Shown piece by piece: positions 10,280-24,001 of a DNA stretch of 64,000 nt. The stretch comes from Linanthus parryae. Lineage: Eukaryota > Streptophyta > Magnoliopsida > Ericales > Polemoniaceae. The stretch lies in contig JALGPY010000003.1 of the NCBI GenBank assembly GCA_023055425.1, positions 52,189,891 through 52,253,890 on the forward strand, given 5' to 3'. The notes beneath the pieces were generated by a model, which saw only the letters and a program-made list of their open reading frames with translations, made no database searches and was not told the origin of the DNA. The position numbers and the translations under genes were made by a program. Within the stretch, counting starts at the first letter, position 1, and each line of letters starts with the position of its first letter.

Positions 10280-10450
10280 CCACAAGGGTTGACTCTGTAC
10301 TTAAGTGGTGACAAACGGCAGGTTCTGGTTGGTCTGGTTGTGGGATCACTTCTTGCTGTTGAACCTATTATGGTAACAACAGCTACAATTTATTACTGCT
10401 ACGCAGGAGAGGTTTCGTTTAGAAGAGGAGGTGGAAGGATTTGTAGGTGA
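10280..10450 (+). pseudogene. AHL PPC-domain fragment, unit 2
   Basis: Same reading frame and length as the unit 1 copy, ending in TGA; no frameshift seen. Confidence 0.63.
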
Positions 10451-12446
10451 TGGGGTTAAAATTGTAAAAAAAGATTAATCCATTATGCTTGGTAAAATTT
10501 TTCAAATTACCTTTCTAGTGGAACCAAATGTATCGATGATTGCCTTAAGAAAACTCTATTGAACTATGTCATAAAATTTTAGACATACCTATCTCCAAAG
10601 AAAGAGATATTACATTTTCTATGAAAAATATCATAAATTTCATGGTGTGCAATAGTTTTAAAAAAGTGATGCATCTACATTCATTTTAACCAAACTCACC
10701 ATTCATAGACTCCGATTCCGACACATCGAAGCTGCTCCTTCATGTGCAGGAGTCGATCCACCGAAAAAAATAGTCAATTCAGTAACATCCATGTTAGTAG
10801 GTAGACTCTGAGTTACAATTTCAAATATTTGAATGAATTGTGTTTCTTTAAGATTTCGAGTTATCCAAATATTCAACATGGTATCAGTGAAGGTATACAT
10901 ATGTTCATTTATATATATATTTTTTGAATAGGCTTCAATGTCCGTGTTTTAAACGGAGATTTGATAATTGAACATAAAAATTCAAGAGAGGAAATACCAA
11001 ATTTGTCTAACAGTAGAAAGTTGAGAAAAAGTTGTGATCGCATTTGTGTTCCAATTAACAAAGCAGCACAACTCTGTAAGAATTATCCCCCTTTTTCTGC
11101 AAGTTAAATTCTATTAGATCGAAGTGATGATAAAGTTTTCACATAAAGATTTAGATTTCATAAATTTTTCCATGAACCACCAGTGCCAGTACTTAAACTT
11201 CCACTAAATTCGCTAGAATATCATTGATTATTAGAAAAGAACTTCAGCTTAATATCAAATTTTAACCAACATGATATCTTTGATTAATATGTAAAGTACG
11301 CACACAATATGGTTTTCTCCCAAAACCAAGTGGGACGATTGTCATGCCTCCAACTGGATAGTTAATGTAGTATTTTGCCCCTCTTAACACAATACTCCTA
11401 GTATTAAAAGTTCTTCTGAAACATTTCTAGAACTATCTAAAATAAGTGAAATACCAAATTCAAGAGTATGGAGGCACGATTGTCATGCCTCCAGTCACTG
11501 CCCCTAAGGCGCACCCATTTTTCTAAAAATATTAACAGTCTAGTCTGAATCATATGGTCCTTATGAAGTTTATAATGATTATAGTTTCTTACTGGATGCT
11601 TCTACTCTCATTGCAATCTCACATAAATAGTGTAGGTCTTTGAAGTTGCAGAGAATGAGAATTCATTTAAAGCATATAAAAAATGTATTACGTTTATATC
11701 AACCGTAACTATAAATCTGCTGTCTAAATACTGATAACCCTTCAGTTCATGAAAGGAACACACACGTGAACTGTGACGACATGTCCAATCTTAAATCTAG
11801 TAATTCTTCCATGTATCACGAAGCATTTCTCATTCACTTAAATAATCACTATTACTTCAGAACAAGTGCAACATTTATTATAATTCAACCGAATAATGTT
11901 CCTCAAACTAAATGCGTGTTCTTCAATAATGAGACAATAACACAAAATGTAAGATTCATATGATCGATTTTTACTCAAACTATATGATGAATAAATAAAC
12001 TTCGGAATTGGCAATTTTATTATTTATTAATCAACCTCACTCGATTCATATTATATGATGGATCTCATTTCATATTTTAATTCAGAAGATCATTGAATAC
12101 CCAATGGTGGCATGAATTTGTTGAGAATTTGATAAACAATTCATTTCTAACATGTCAAATGACCACTAAACTATAATACGTTCAACAAAAAATAGTTCAA
12201 GTGTGTATTCTTTTTAATTCAATTCTCACTATATTAGCCAATAAATAGCAATCAAATTGATATTAATTTTTACTAATGACTTCAAAATTTAATTTACAAT
12301 TCCAGGCCAAATAGGCTCGATATAATAGACGAATTCAGTAACTTGGTAAAAACTGTAATCTATGTTTTCAATTTCACATCCTCATGGTAAGACACTAGTC
12401 ACAGAATTAAAGATTAATCACAAATAATATCCCATAATTAACTAAC

Positions 12447-13055
12447 TGTGTACGGGAGAATCCCTCAAGGAAGATTTAACGTACACCAAGTACAGGGAAT
12501 AAGAGAAACACAGGAGAGGTAGGGTTGTGAGTAGGGAGAGAGTAAGACAATAGTAGTTGTATGAGAGAGAGACAGAGTTTTGGCAGAGCTTCCGCGTAGT
12601 TCAGAAGATCAGGCTTATGTAAGGAAGGGTTAAAGATTCTATATATAGTGGAGAATATGACCATTGTAGTGGGTTAATGCGCCCTTTAATTGCAGCTTAA
12701 TTACCTTAACCACAACGGCACGTCGGCATATACAGGGACCGTCACACACTTCATCCGCGTATACCGGAACCGTTATGAGGTTGACCGGGTTTATGGAGCT
12801 CGTGCCATAAATCTCTCAAAGAAGTTACTAAAGGTCGCGCGCGGGCTTGGTTGTAGCTCGCGCGCGACAGGACTTACTCTAGCCTCCAAACCACTAAGTC
12901 CCTACAAGTCCCGCGTGGTGGTATGCGAGGGCCCTGTCTCGTAGCCCCCACGTGGATCAGCGCGGGTGGTGATCCTGTGTGTGTGGAGCACAGCTAGGTG
13001 TGCTAGATGATTGCCACGTGGCTGTGATCTGTCTATCTGGAAAGCACTATCCACA
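12447..13055 (-). repeat. 3' LTR copy, unit 2
   Basis: 609 bp. Lacks four bases (TTCG) near 12720 relative to units 1 and 4-6, as does unit 3. Confidence 0.92.
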
Positions 13056-13770
13056 TTAGCCCCCTTTTTGCGCGTGGAGACGCCTAATCGGATGGACTTC
13101 AATGCGCAAAAACCAGTGCACGCGTCGTTGCCACGCACCAATTCAAATACACGCAAAATCACCCCCCTTGCGTACCATTATGACCTAGGATCCCTAGAGT
13201 CGTGCCTTCTGTTCTTTTAGGGTTTTAGGCGTGACGTCATCATCGACCTGTGATTGCGCAATTCGGCGGTGACAGTTGCGATTCGACCACTGAAAGGACG
13301 CGACTCTTCAGTATTTTTGAATAAATACTTCATGCCCTCCATTGTTGTAGAGTATTGCTTCTCTCTCTAAAGTGGAGGTTTCCTGAGAGTCTCCGAGAGC
13401 AAATACAGATAATCAATCATCAGCTTTTTCTTTCCAATCGTTTTCTTCAACTTGCTCCATCTTCACAAGGTGGGCTTTGCTCAATTTTCATTAATGTACT
13501 CCATATCTTTTGAACTGTTTTGAATTTGAGAAACCCAAAATCGTTTTCGATACGCCATGCCTTAATAATGTTGAGAGGGTTTCTTTAAACCCTAAAGATT
13601 GAAACAACTTAAAACGAAGATCTGCTGCAATTTTGGAATTCTGAATCTATAATCGACCCAGAACTATTTATCTTCCCCTTTTGACAATTTCAAAACCTAG
13701 AACTGCTTTTTGAATTTGAATTAAAGATGGGTATATTTCTCCCCCCTTTTTTTCTTGCTTTTCTGTAGAA
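13056..13770 (+). promoter_or_regulatory. PMD-gene promoter and leader intron, unit 2
   Basis: Same elements; TGACGTCA intact at 13232-13239. Confidence 0.58.
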
Positions 13771-15069
13771 ATGGCCGAGACAAAAGCCTCCAAATCTGTG
13801 AAAGAACCCGAAGAAATTCCTGATCTTCCCAACACCTTGTGGAAGAAAGCTCCATATCTAGGTGGGAAAGACTTTTATCATTCTTGGGTTAAATTAAAGA
13901 ATCTACCAGCTCCCGCCACTGAAGATCTGCTACTGTTGAGCCCACTTACTACTCCAGCCATGTTGGAGTTAATTGACTCCAAGGACATGGTAAGATTAGG
14001 TGTTGAAAATTGGTTCTTCCCCCATACTGAAATTTCTACCCAGGCCTTCGTGCAAAAAATGGATTTAATGGATGAGTGGATTGGCCATGTGCTAACTCAC
14101 CATGCCATCACGCTAGACAAGGCTGGGCTCTATTTTGCTGTTAGGGCTACGAAGGGTGCTGCCGTGAAGCTGGATCAGACCATGCTTTTAAACCTTCTTT
14201 CTCGCTACTCACCTGCGGCTCATACTTTTCACTTTGCTGAATTTGAAGCCGACCCCACTTTGGAAGATGTTCAAATTATGTATGAACTTTCACCCATGGG
14301 CGAAGTCGATCCTTTGACTGCTTTGAAACCTGGTCCAGAGCTCACTCTCTATGCGCAGATGGAGGAGTGTTTGACCGAAGTAAAGAAAATTTCTACCCGT
14401 TGGACATCTGCAGAAGTACTTCCCACATGGCAGCTGGTTGAGACCTCCGCGAAGAACACTTGGGGAAAATTGGAGCTATACTTCTTTCGCGACTATGCGA
14501 ATAAGAAAATCACCAAAAAAATACTGGAAAATGATGCAGAAGCGAAGAATTATATAGAGGGAAAGGGGTATCATATGACCTTGTGCGGCTTCCTATGTGC
14601 CTGGCTTTCAAGGTATTTGATCGACGGTCATTCTCGTGACGGGGTCTTTTATCATGTCCTGCCCCTTGCTGTTAAGTTGACCCTTGGCCAGAAAGTCGCG
14701 CTTGGGCCTCTAGTGCTAGGCACCTTCTATCATCGGTTAGACCAGCTGGTGGTTGCAATTGAGGCGTCGCGTGGGCGTCTTGATGTGTTAACCTTTGTCA
14801 ACATTTCATTTCTTACCATGTGGGTCTTTGAAAGGTGGCCTTCTTATGCTCCTGTTCCTTCGAGACCCAGTATGTGGAACGTTCCAAGTGCGCAGCATGC
14901 ACTTCCAAGTGGGAGAGCTGCCCGATGGTATAGGACCAATCCTCCCAAGTATTCATGTAGTTTGGTGTGCGACGATCTGAGGAAACTCACAGCCAGGCCT
15001 TACAATACTCGCATCGACAATGTGCGATTTTTCCCGAGGCTGTACCCTATTAGAGATGGCTCCTATTAA
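13771..15069 (+). CDS. Truncated PMD ORF, unit 2
   Basis: 432 codons ending at the TAA shared by units 1-4. It differs from unit 1 at a handful of residues, for example DEWIGHV for NEWIDNV near residue 101 and LELYFF for LVQYFF near 234. PMD motifs and the leader-intron acceptor are intact. The unit 2/3-specific GATCTGAGG near 14976 changes Arg to Leu. Confidence 0.75.
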   Translation: MAETKASKSVKEPEEIPDLPNTLWKKAPYLGGKDFYHSWVKLKNLPAPATEDLLLLSPLTTPAMLELIDSKDMVRLGVENWFFPHTEISTQAFVQKMDLMDEWIGHVLTHHAITLDKAGLYFAVRATKGAAVKLDQTMLLNLLSRYSPAAHTFHFAEFEADPTLEDVQIMYELSPMGEVDPLTALKPGPELTLYAQMEECLTEVKKISTRWTSAEVLPTWQLVETSAKNTWGKLELYFFRDYANKKITKKILENDAEAKNYIEGKGYHMTLCGFLCAWLSRYLIDGHSRDGVFYHVLPLAVKLTLGQKVALGPLVLGTFYHRLDQLVVAIEASRGRLDVLTFVNISFLTMWVFERWPSYAPVPSRPSMWNVPSAQHALPSGRAARWYRTNPPKYSCSLVCDDLRKLTARPYNTRIDNVRFFPRLYPIRDGSY

Positions 15070-15234
15070 GAAGACACCCTTCTCAAGGGACATGATAGCT
15101 ACCGAGACTACTTCTGCTGGTGCTTGAGAGGTTCACTACCTGACCTTGCCGAAAACGATTCCGAGATAACTCCCAAGTACGAGCAGATCACAGTCGACGT
15201 TGACCCAAATCGCGTCTCACCTCAGTTTGGCTTT

Positions 15235-16819
15235 ATACCCTGATGAACCATTTATACCCTGATGAACACTAAGGCATACACTTAATAACATTTCCATCTA
15301 ATTTGTAACTTGCAAATAAATACTAACACTCCCATCAATCTGCCTGTAGGCTAAGAACTAACAGCCCGCCCGACTCAATGCTCCTACTTTCGATGCATTA
15401 CCCGCATTCGAATTTTCTATCTACCACACCTAGTGAACTAATCTTCAACTGTTTCTCGAAATTATTCACCTACAGCACCCATGGTTGATAACTGATTTAT
15501 ATCTGGAAAAACATTTTCTCAATAGAAATTATGTATCCCCAGAGGAGAACAAACTGAAGAAAGTAATCTGCCACCCAGTGAGTCCGTCCATCACCTGCAC
15601 TCGATCAGTGAGGGATAAATTTAGATCCCCCTTCTCTCCCAAAACTTTCTTTCATAGATATGGCCACTGCTGGCTTCTACTATAAAACTTATTGTAAACA
15701 ATCAAACTTAACAATTAATATCCAGATGTCAGCAAGCAAATCCGATAACTTCATGATATAGCAGTAGATTCAACCAAAAGTTAGCCACAAGACTACTACA
15801 AGAAAACAAAACAGAGCTTAGGCACACAACCAAAAGTAGATTCCACCAGTAATAATCCTGATGTCTACAAACAGACCATGTAACTTCATGAACTCTAAGG
15901 ACAGTTAAATTATTGGGGTAGCAACAATCTCTAAGTCAAAATAGAGCTTAGGCACACACAAGAAGAGAAACACTTGAACTTAACAATTTCAGAGAACATA
16001 AATGAATGACAAGTATAAATGCTACTACATTAACAAAAAATAGAGTTCTATCAATAAATATTAGCATTGTGGTAATAGCTTTCTCCTATTGACTTCTCAA
16101 ATGTTAACAAAATTCTTCAGAATTCTTTAAAAGGAAAGTGAGAGTAAGAACGAACATGTGTTGCGAACACAGGAACCCTAACCCGTGTTCGTGGATTCCT
16201 TTGCTTCAGAGTCCCTTTGCTTCTTTAGTTATCTATTTGGCGGTTGCAAAACCTAACCTGAACAGAAATCACTGGATCAGAACACAGAGGAATCCAAATA
16301 TGAATTCAATTTTAACCATAACAAATCAAGTCTGAACTCAATCACTGTCTTCAAACAGCTATTTCAACGTAACACAACAAAATCGTTTTCAAATTAAAAA
16401 ATTACCGGTCGACAAGTATTTGCCAATCTATAAATTGGTTAAGTGAACTACACACAGTGATTAAGAAACCGAAAGGGAGTCACCGCCAATATCCCACACA
16501 ACTTCGTTTTCCCTGTCTCAATTTGGTTTAGGGATTCTATTGAATTGGGGGAGAGCAGACTAATATAAAATAACACTTCTAAGAAAATATATAAAATAAT
16601 GGGAAGGAAAGGCGGCTTATGGATACACCACCGCTAATTGAAAAATGAAAGGCGGAAATACAATAAAACACCGAAAATTTTATGGCGGAAAATAAATATT
16701 TTGCCGGAAACTATTCTATTATGTCGAAGTACAAAAACAGCCGAACATTGATATATTTGCCGCGGTTTTCTCTTCCGCCTACTACAAAACTGCCGTATTA
16801 AGACATTTTTCTAATAGTG
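15235..16819. mobile_element. Block X with CACTA terminus, units 2/3
   Basis: Same content; terminal TAGTG ends at 16819. Confidence 0.75.
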
Positions 16820-17054
16820 GGGGGTGTTTCTCCACCATCGCCATCGTCTAGATCAGCTAAACTCGACAAACCCCTATGAGGCCCTTTTAGACTTTCTCGC
16901 TCTAGGAAATCAGCTTTTTTAACATGTTTTGAGTACTCGCCAATATAATATTGACTAACACTTTAAGTATAGAAACATGTCTTAGAAAGAATATAAGAGT
17001 ATTCCATATTTCTCTCACAAGAGCTGTTTACGAGCAGTATATTATTTCGCCTTG

Positions 17055-17225
17055 CCACAAGGGTTGACTCTGTACTTAAGTGGTGACAAACTGCAGGTTC
17101 TGGTTGGTCTGGTTGTGGGATCACTTCTTGCTGTTGAACCTATTATGGTAACAACAGCTACAATTTATTACTGCTACGCAGGAGAGGTTTCGTTTAGAAG
17201 AGGAGGTGGAAGGATTTGTAGGTGA
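17055..17225 (+). pseudogene. AHL PPC-domain fragment, unit 3
   Basis: Open through the fragment. One substitution (CGG to CTG, Arg to Leu) after the GDK motif is shared with unit 4. Confidence 0.63.
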
Positions 17226-19221
17226 TGGGGTTAAAATTGTAAAAAAATATTAATCCATTATGCTTGGTAAAATTTTTCAAATTACCTTTCTAGTGGAACC
17301 AAATGTATCGATGATTGCCTTAAGAAAACTCTATTGAACTATGTCATAAAATTTTAGACATACCTATCTCCAAAGAAAGAGATATTACATTTTCTATGAA
17401 AAATATCATAAATTTCATGGTGTGCAATAGTTTTAAAAAAGTGATGCATCTACATTCATTTTAACCAAACTCACCATTCATAGACTCCGATTCCGACACA
17501 TCGAAGCTGCTCCTTCATGTGCAGGAGTCGATCCACCGAAAAAAATAGTCAATTCAGTAACATCCATGTTAGTAGGTAGACTCTGAGTTACAATTTCAAA
17601 TATTTGAATGAATTGTGTTTCTTTAAGATTTCGAGTTATCCAAATATTCAACATGGTATCAGTGAAGGTATACATATGTTCATTTATATATATATTTTTT
17701 GAATAGGCTTCAATGTCCGTGTTTTAAACGGAGATTTGATAATTGAACATAAAAATTCAAGAGAGGAAATACCAAATTTGTCTAACAGTAGAAAGTTGAG
17801 AAAAAGTTGTGATCGCATTTGTGTTCCAATTAACAAAGCAGCACAACTCTGTAAGAATTATCCCCCTTTTTCTGCAAGTTAAATTCTATTAGATCGAAGT
17901 GATGATAAAGTTTTCACATAAAGATTTAGATTTCATAAATTTTTCCATGAACCACCAGTGCCAGTACTTAAACTTCCACTAAATTCGCTAGAATATCATT
18001 GATTATTAGAAAAGAACTTCAGCTTAATATCAAATTTTAACCAACATGATATCTTTGATTAATATGTAAAGTACGCACACAATATGGTTTTCTCCCAAAA
18101 CCAAGTGGGACGATTGTCATGCCTCCAACTGGATAGTTAATGTAGTATTTTGCCCCTCTTAACACAATACTCCTAGTATTAAAAGTTCTTCTGAAACATT
18201 TCTAGAACTATCTAAAATAAGTGAAATACCAAATTCAAGAGTATGGAGGCACGATTGTCATGCCTCCAGTCACTGCCCCTAAGGCGCACCCATTTTTCTA
18301 AAAATATTAACAGTCTAGTCTGAATCATATGGTCCTTATGAAGTTTATAATGATTATAGTTTCTTACTGGATGCTTCTACTCTCATTGCAATCTCACATA
18401 AATAGTGTAGGTCTTTGAAGTTGCAGAGAATGAGAATTCATTTAAAGCATATAAAAAATGTATTACGTTTATATCAACCGTAACTATAAATCTGCTGTCT
18501 AAATAGTGATAACCCTTCAGTTCATGAAAGGAGCACACACGTGAACTGTGACGACATGTCCAATCTTAAATCTAGTAATTCTTCCATGTATCACGAAGCA
18601 TTTCTCATTCACTTAAATAATCACTATTACTTCAGAACAAGTGCAACATTTATTATAATTCAACCGAATAATGTTCCTCAAACTAAATGCGTGTTCTTCA
18701 ATAATGAGACAATAACACAAAATGTAAGATTCATATGATCGATTTTTACTCAAACTATATGATGAATAAATAAACTTCGGAATTGGCAATTTTATTATTT
18801 ATTAATCAACCTCACTCGATTCATATTATATGATGGATCTCATTTCATATTTTAATTCAGAAGATCATTGAATACCCAATGGTGGCATGAATTTGTTGAG
18901 AATTTGATAAACAATTCATTTCTAACATGTCAAATGACCACTAAACTATAATACGTTCAACAAAAAATAGTTCAAGTGTGTATTTTTTTTAATTCAATTC
19001 TCACTATATTAGCCAATAAATAGCAATCAAATTGATATTAATTTTTACTAATGACTTCAAAATTTAATTTACAATTCCAGGCCAAATAGGCTCGATATAA
19101 TAGACGAATTCAGTAACTTGGTAAAAACTGTAATCTATGTTTTCAATTTCACATCCTCATGGTAAGACACTAGTCACAGAATTAAAGATTAATCACAAAT
19201 AATATCCCATAATTAACTAAC

Positions 19222-19830
19222 TGTGTACGGGAGAATCCCTCAAGGAAGATTTAACGTACACCAAGTACAGGGAATAAGAGAAACACAGGAGAGGTAGGGT
19301 TGTGAGTAGGGAGAGAGTAAGACAATAGTAGTTGTATGAGAGAGAGACAGAGTTTTGGCAGAGCTTCCGCGTAGTTCAGAAGATCAGGCTTATGTAAGGA
19401 AGGGTTAAAGATTCTATATATAGTGGAGAATATGACCATTGTAGTGGGTTAATGCGCCCTTTAATTGCAGCTTAATTACCTTAACCACAACGGCACGTCG
19501 GCATATACAGGGACCGTCACACACTTCATCCGCGTATACCGGAACCGTTATGAGGTTGACCGGGTTTATGGAGCTCGTGCCATAAATCTCTCAAAGAAGT
19601 TACTAAAGGTCGCGCGCGGGCTTGGTTGTAGCTCGCGCGCGACAGGACTTACTCTAGCCTCCAAACCACTAAGTCCCTACAAGTCCCGCGTGGTGGTATG
19701 CGAGGGCCCTGTCTCGCAGCCCCCACGTGGATCAGCGCGGGTGGTGATCCTGTGTGTGTGGAGCACAGCTAGGTGTGCTAGATGATTGCCACGTGGCTGT
19801 GATCTGTCTATCTGGAAAGCACTATCCACA
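19222..19830 (-). repeat. 3' LTR copy, unit 3
   Basis: 609 bp, with the 4-bp deletion shared with unit 2. Confidence 0.92.
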
Positions 19831-20545
19831 TTAGCCCCCTTTTTGCGCGTGGAGACGCCTAATCGGATGGACTTCAATGCGCAAAAACCAGTGCACGCGT
19901 CGTTGCCACGCACCAATTCAAATACACGCAAAATCACCCCCCTTGCGTACCATTATGACCTAGGATCCCTAGAGTCGTGCCTTCTGTTCTTTTAGGGTTT
20001 TAGGCGTGACGTCATCATCGACCTGTGATTGCGCAATTCGGCGGTGACGGTTGCGATTCGACCACTGAAAGGACGCGACTCTTCAGTATTTTTGAATAAA
20101 TACTTCATGCCCTCCATTGTTGTAGATTATTGCTTCTCTCTCTAAAGTGGAGGTTTCCTGAGAGTCTCCGAGAGCAAATACAGATAATCAATCATCAGCT
20201 TTTTCTTTCCAATCGTTTTCTTCAACTTGCTCCATCTTCACAAGGTGGGCTTTGCTCAATTTTCATTAATGTACTCCATATCTTTTGAACTGTTTTGAAT
20301 TTGAGAAACCCAAAATCGTTTTCGATACGCCATGCCTTAATAATGTTGAGAGGGTTTCTTTAAACCCTAAAGATTGAAACAACTTAAAACGAAGATCTGC
20401 TGCAATTTTGGAATTCTGAATCTATAATCGACCCAGAACTATTTATCTTCCCCTTTTGACAATTTCAAAACCTAGAACTGCTTTTTGAATTTGAATTAAA
20501 GATGGATATATTTCTCCCCCCTTTTTTTCTTGCTTTTCTGTAGAA
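19831..20545 (+). promoter_or_regulatory. PMD-gene promoter and leader intron, unit 3
   Basis: Same elements; TGACGTCA intact at 20007-20014. Confidence 0.58.
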
Positions 20546-21844
20546 ATGGCCGAGACAAAAGCCTCCAAATCTGTGAAAGAACCCGAAGAAATTCCTGATC
20601 TTCCCAACACCTTGTGGAAGAAAGCTCCATATCTAGGTGGGAAAGACTTTTATCATTCTTGGGTTAAATTAAAGAATCTACCAGCTCCCGCCACTGAAGA
20701 TCTGCTACTGTTGAGCCCACTTACTACTCCAGCCATGTTGGAGTTAATTGACTCCAAGGACATGGTAAGATTAGGTGTTGAAAATTGGTTCTTCCCCCAT
20801 ACTGAAATTTCTACCCAGGCCTTCGTGCAAAAAATGGATTTAATGGATGAGTGGATTGACCATGTGCTAACTCACCATGCCATCACGCTAGACAAGGCTG
20901 GGCTCTATTTTGCTGTTAGGGCTACGAAGGGTGCTGCCGTGAAGCTGGATCAGACCATGCTTTTAAACCTTCTTTCTCGCTACTCACCTGCGGCTCATAC
21001 TTTTCACTTTGCTGAATTTGAAGCCGACCCCACTTTGGAAGATGTTCAAATTATGTATGAACTTTCACCCATGGGCGAAGTCGATCCTTTGACTGCTTTG
21101 AAACCTGGTCCAGAGCTCACTCTCTATGCGCTGATGGAGGAGTGTTTGACCGAAGTAAAGAAAATTTCTACCCGTTGGACATCTGCAGAAGTATTTCCCA
21201 CATGGCAGCTGGTTGAGACCTCCGCGAAGAACACTTGGGGAAAATTGGTGCTATACTTCTTTCGCGACTATGCGAATAAGAAAATCACTAAAAAAATACT
21301 GGAAAATGATGCAGAAGCGAAGAATTATATAGAGGGAAAGGGGTATCATATGACCTTGTGCGGCTTCCTATGTGCCTGGCTTTCAAGGTATTTGATCGAC
21401 GGTCATTCTCGTGACGGGGTCTTTTATCATGTCCTGCCCCTTGCTGTTAAGTTGACCCTTGGCCAGAAAGTCGCGCTTGGGCCTCTAGTGCTAGGCACCT
21501 TCTATCATCGGTTAGACCAGCTGGTGGTTGCAATTGAGGCGTCGCGTGGGCGTCTTGATGTGTTAACCTTTGTCAACATTTCATTTCTTACCATGTGGGT
21601 CTTTGAAAGGTGGCCTTCTTATGCTCCTGTTCCTTCGAGACCCAGTATGTGGAACGTTCCAAGTGCGCAGCATGCACTTCCAAGTGGGAGAGCTGCCCGA
21701 TGGTATAGGACCAATCCTCCCAAGTATTCATGTAGTTTGGTGTGCGACGATCTGAGGAAACTCACAGCCAGGCCTTACAATACTCGCATCGACAATGTGC
21801 GATTTTTCCCGAGGCTGTACCCTATTAGAGATGGCTCCTATTAA
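20546..21844 (+). CDS. Truncated PMD ORF, unit 3
   Basis: 432 codons, same TAA. Private changes include ALMEEC for AQMEEC (residue 196) and EVFPTW for EVLPTW (217). It shares Leu for Arg near 21753 with unit 2 and LVLYFF with unit 4. No frameshift. Confidence 0.75.
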   Translation: MAETKASKSVKEPEEIPDLPNTLWKKAPYLGGKDFYHSWVKLKNLPAPATEDLLLLSPLTTPAMLELIDSKDMVRLGVENWFFPHTEISTQAFVQKMDLMDEWIDHVLTHHAITLDKAGLYFAVRATKGAAVKLDQTMLLNLLSRYSPAAHTFHFAEFEADPTLEDVQIMYELSPMGEVDPLTALKPGPELTLYALMEECLTEVKKISTRWTSAEVFPTWQLVETSAKNTWGKLVLYFFRDYANKKITKKILENDAEAKNYIEGKGYHMTLCGFLCAWLSRYLIDGHSRDGVFYHVLPLAVKLTLGQKVALGPLVLGTFYHRLDQLVVAIEASRGRLDVLTFVNISFLTMWVFERWPSYAPVPSRPSMWNVPSAQHALPSGRAARWYRTNPPKYSCSLVCDDLRKLTARPYNTRIDNVRFFPRLYPIRDGSY

Positions 21845-22009
21845 GAAGACACCCTTCTCAAGGGACATGATAGCTACCGAGACTACTTCTGCTGGTGCTT
21901 GAGAGGTTCACTACCTGACCTTGCCGAAAACGTTTCCGAGATAACTCCCAAGTACGAGCAGATCACAGTCGACGTTGACCCAAATCGCGTCTCACCTCAG
22001 TTTGGCTTT

Positions 22010-23595
22010 ATACCCTGATGAACCATTTATACCCTGATGAACACTAAGGCATACACTTAATAACATTTCCATCTAATTTGTAACTTGCAAATAAATACTA
22101 ACACTCCCATCAATCTGCATGTAGGCTAAGAACTAACAGCCCGCCCGACTCAATGCTCCTACTTTCGATGCATTACCCGCATTCGAATTTTCTATCTACC
22201 ACACCTAGTGAACTAATCTTCAACTGTTTCTCGATATTATTCACCTACAGCACCCATGGTTGATAACTGATTTATATCTGGAAAAACATTTTCTCAATAG
22301 AAATTATGTATCCCCAGAGGAGAACAAACTGAAGAAAGTAATCTGCCACCCAGTGAGTCCGTCCATCACCTGCACTCGATCAGTGAGGGATAAATTTAGA
22401 TCCCCCTTCTCTCCCAAAACTTTCTTTCATAGATATGGCCACTGCTGGCTTCTACTATAAAACTTATTGTAAACAATCAAACTTAACAATTAATATCCAG
22501 ATGTCAGCAAGCAAATCCGATAACTTCATGATATAGCAGTAGATTCAACCAAAAGTTAGCCACAAGACTACTACAAGAAAACAAAACAGAGCTTAGGCAC
22601 ACAACCAAAAGTAGATTCCACCAGTAATAATCCTGATGTCTACAAACAGACCATGTAACTTCATGAACTCTAAGGACAGTTAAATTATTGGGGTAGCAAC
22701 AATCTCTAAGTCAAAATAGAGCTTAGGCACACACAAGAAGAGAAACACTTTGAACTTAACAATTTCAGAGAACATAAATGAATGACAAGTATAAATGCTA
22801 CTACATTAACAAAAAATAGAGTTCTATCAATAAATATTAGCATTGTGGTAATAGCTTTCTCCTATTGACTTCTCAAATGTTAACAAAATTCTTCAGAATT
22901 CTTTAAAAGGAAAGTGAGAGTAAGAACGAACATGTGTTGCGAACACAGGAACCCTAACCCGTGTTCGTGGATTCCTTTGCTTCAGAGTCCCTTTGCTTCT
23001 TTAGTTATCTATTTGGCGGCTGCAAAACCTAACCTGAACAGAAATCACTGGATCAGAACACAGAGGAATCCAAATATGAATTCAATTTTAACCATAACAA
23101 ATCAAGTCTGAACTCAATCACTGTCTTCAAACAGCTATTTCAACGTAACACAACAAAATCGTTTTCAAATTAAAAAATTACCGGTCGACAAGTATTTGCC
23201 AATCTATAAATTGGTTAAGTGAACTACACACAGTGATTAAGAAACCGAAAGGGAGTCACCGCCAATATCCCACACAACTTCGTTTTCCCTGTCTCAATTT
23301 GGTTTAGGGATTCTATTGAATTGGGGGAGAGCAGACTAATATAAAATAACACTTCTAAGAAAATATATAAAATAATGGGAAGGAAAGGCGGCTTATGGAT
23401 ACACCACCGCTAATTGAAAAATGAAAGGCGGAAATACAATAAAACACCGAAAATTTTATGGCGGAAAATAAATATTTTGCCGGAAACTATTCTATTATGT
23501 CGAAGTACAAAAACAGCCGAACATTGATATATTTGCCGCGGTTTTCTCTTCCGCCTACTACAAAACTGCCGTATTAAGACATTTTTCTAATAGTG
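22010..23595. mobile_element. Block X with CACTA terminus, units 3/4
   Basis: Same content; one private T insertion near 22750; terminus ends at 23595. Confidence 0.75.
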
Positions 23596-23830
23596 GGGGG
23601 TGTTTCTCCACCATCGCCATCGTCTAGATCAGCTAAACTCGACAAACCCCTATGAGGCCCTTGTAGACTTTCTCGCTCTAGGAAATCAGCTTTTTTAACA
23701 TGTTTTGAGTACTCGCCAATATAATATTGACTAACACTTTAAGTATAGAAACATGTCTTAGAAAGAATATAAGAGTATTCCATATTTCTCTCACAAGAGC
23801 TGTTTACGAGCAGTATATTATTTCGCCTTG

Positions 23831-24001
23831 CCACAAGGGTTGACTCTGTACTTAAGTGGTGACAAACTGCAGGTTCTGGTTGGTCTGGTTGTGGGATCAC
23901 TTCTTGCTGTTGAACCTATTATGGTAACAACAGCTACAATTTATTACTGCTACGCAGGAGAGGTTTCGTTTAGAAGAGGAGGTGGAAGGATTTGTAGGTG
24001 A
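23831..24001 (+). pseudogene. AHL PPC-domain fragment, unit 4
   Basis: Same as unit 3, including the Arg-to-Leu change. Confidence 0.63.

Larger units (their letters stand above)
10031..16805 (+). repeat. Array unit 2
   Basis: Near-identical to units 3 and 4 by eye. Shares a TA expansion in spacer A (near 10910) with units 3-4, and a 4-bp LTR deletion (near 12720) and a GATCTGAGG variant in the PMD exon with unit 3 only. Confidence 0.95.
16806..23581 (+). repeat. Array unit 3 (mosaic)
   Basis: Spacer A shares variants with unit 4 (AAACTGCAG near 17090, an AAATATT variant near 17248). The LTR deletion (near 19496) and PMD-exon variant (near 21751) are shared with unit 2. The mixed affiliation points to exchange between units. 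Confidence 0.95.
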
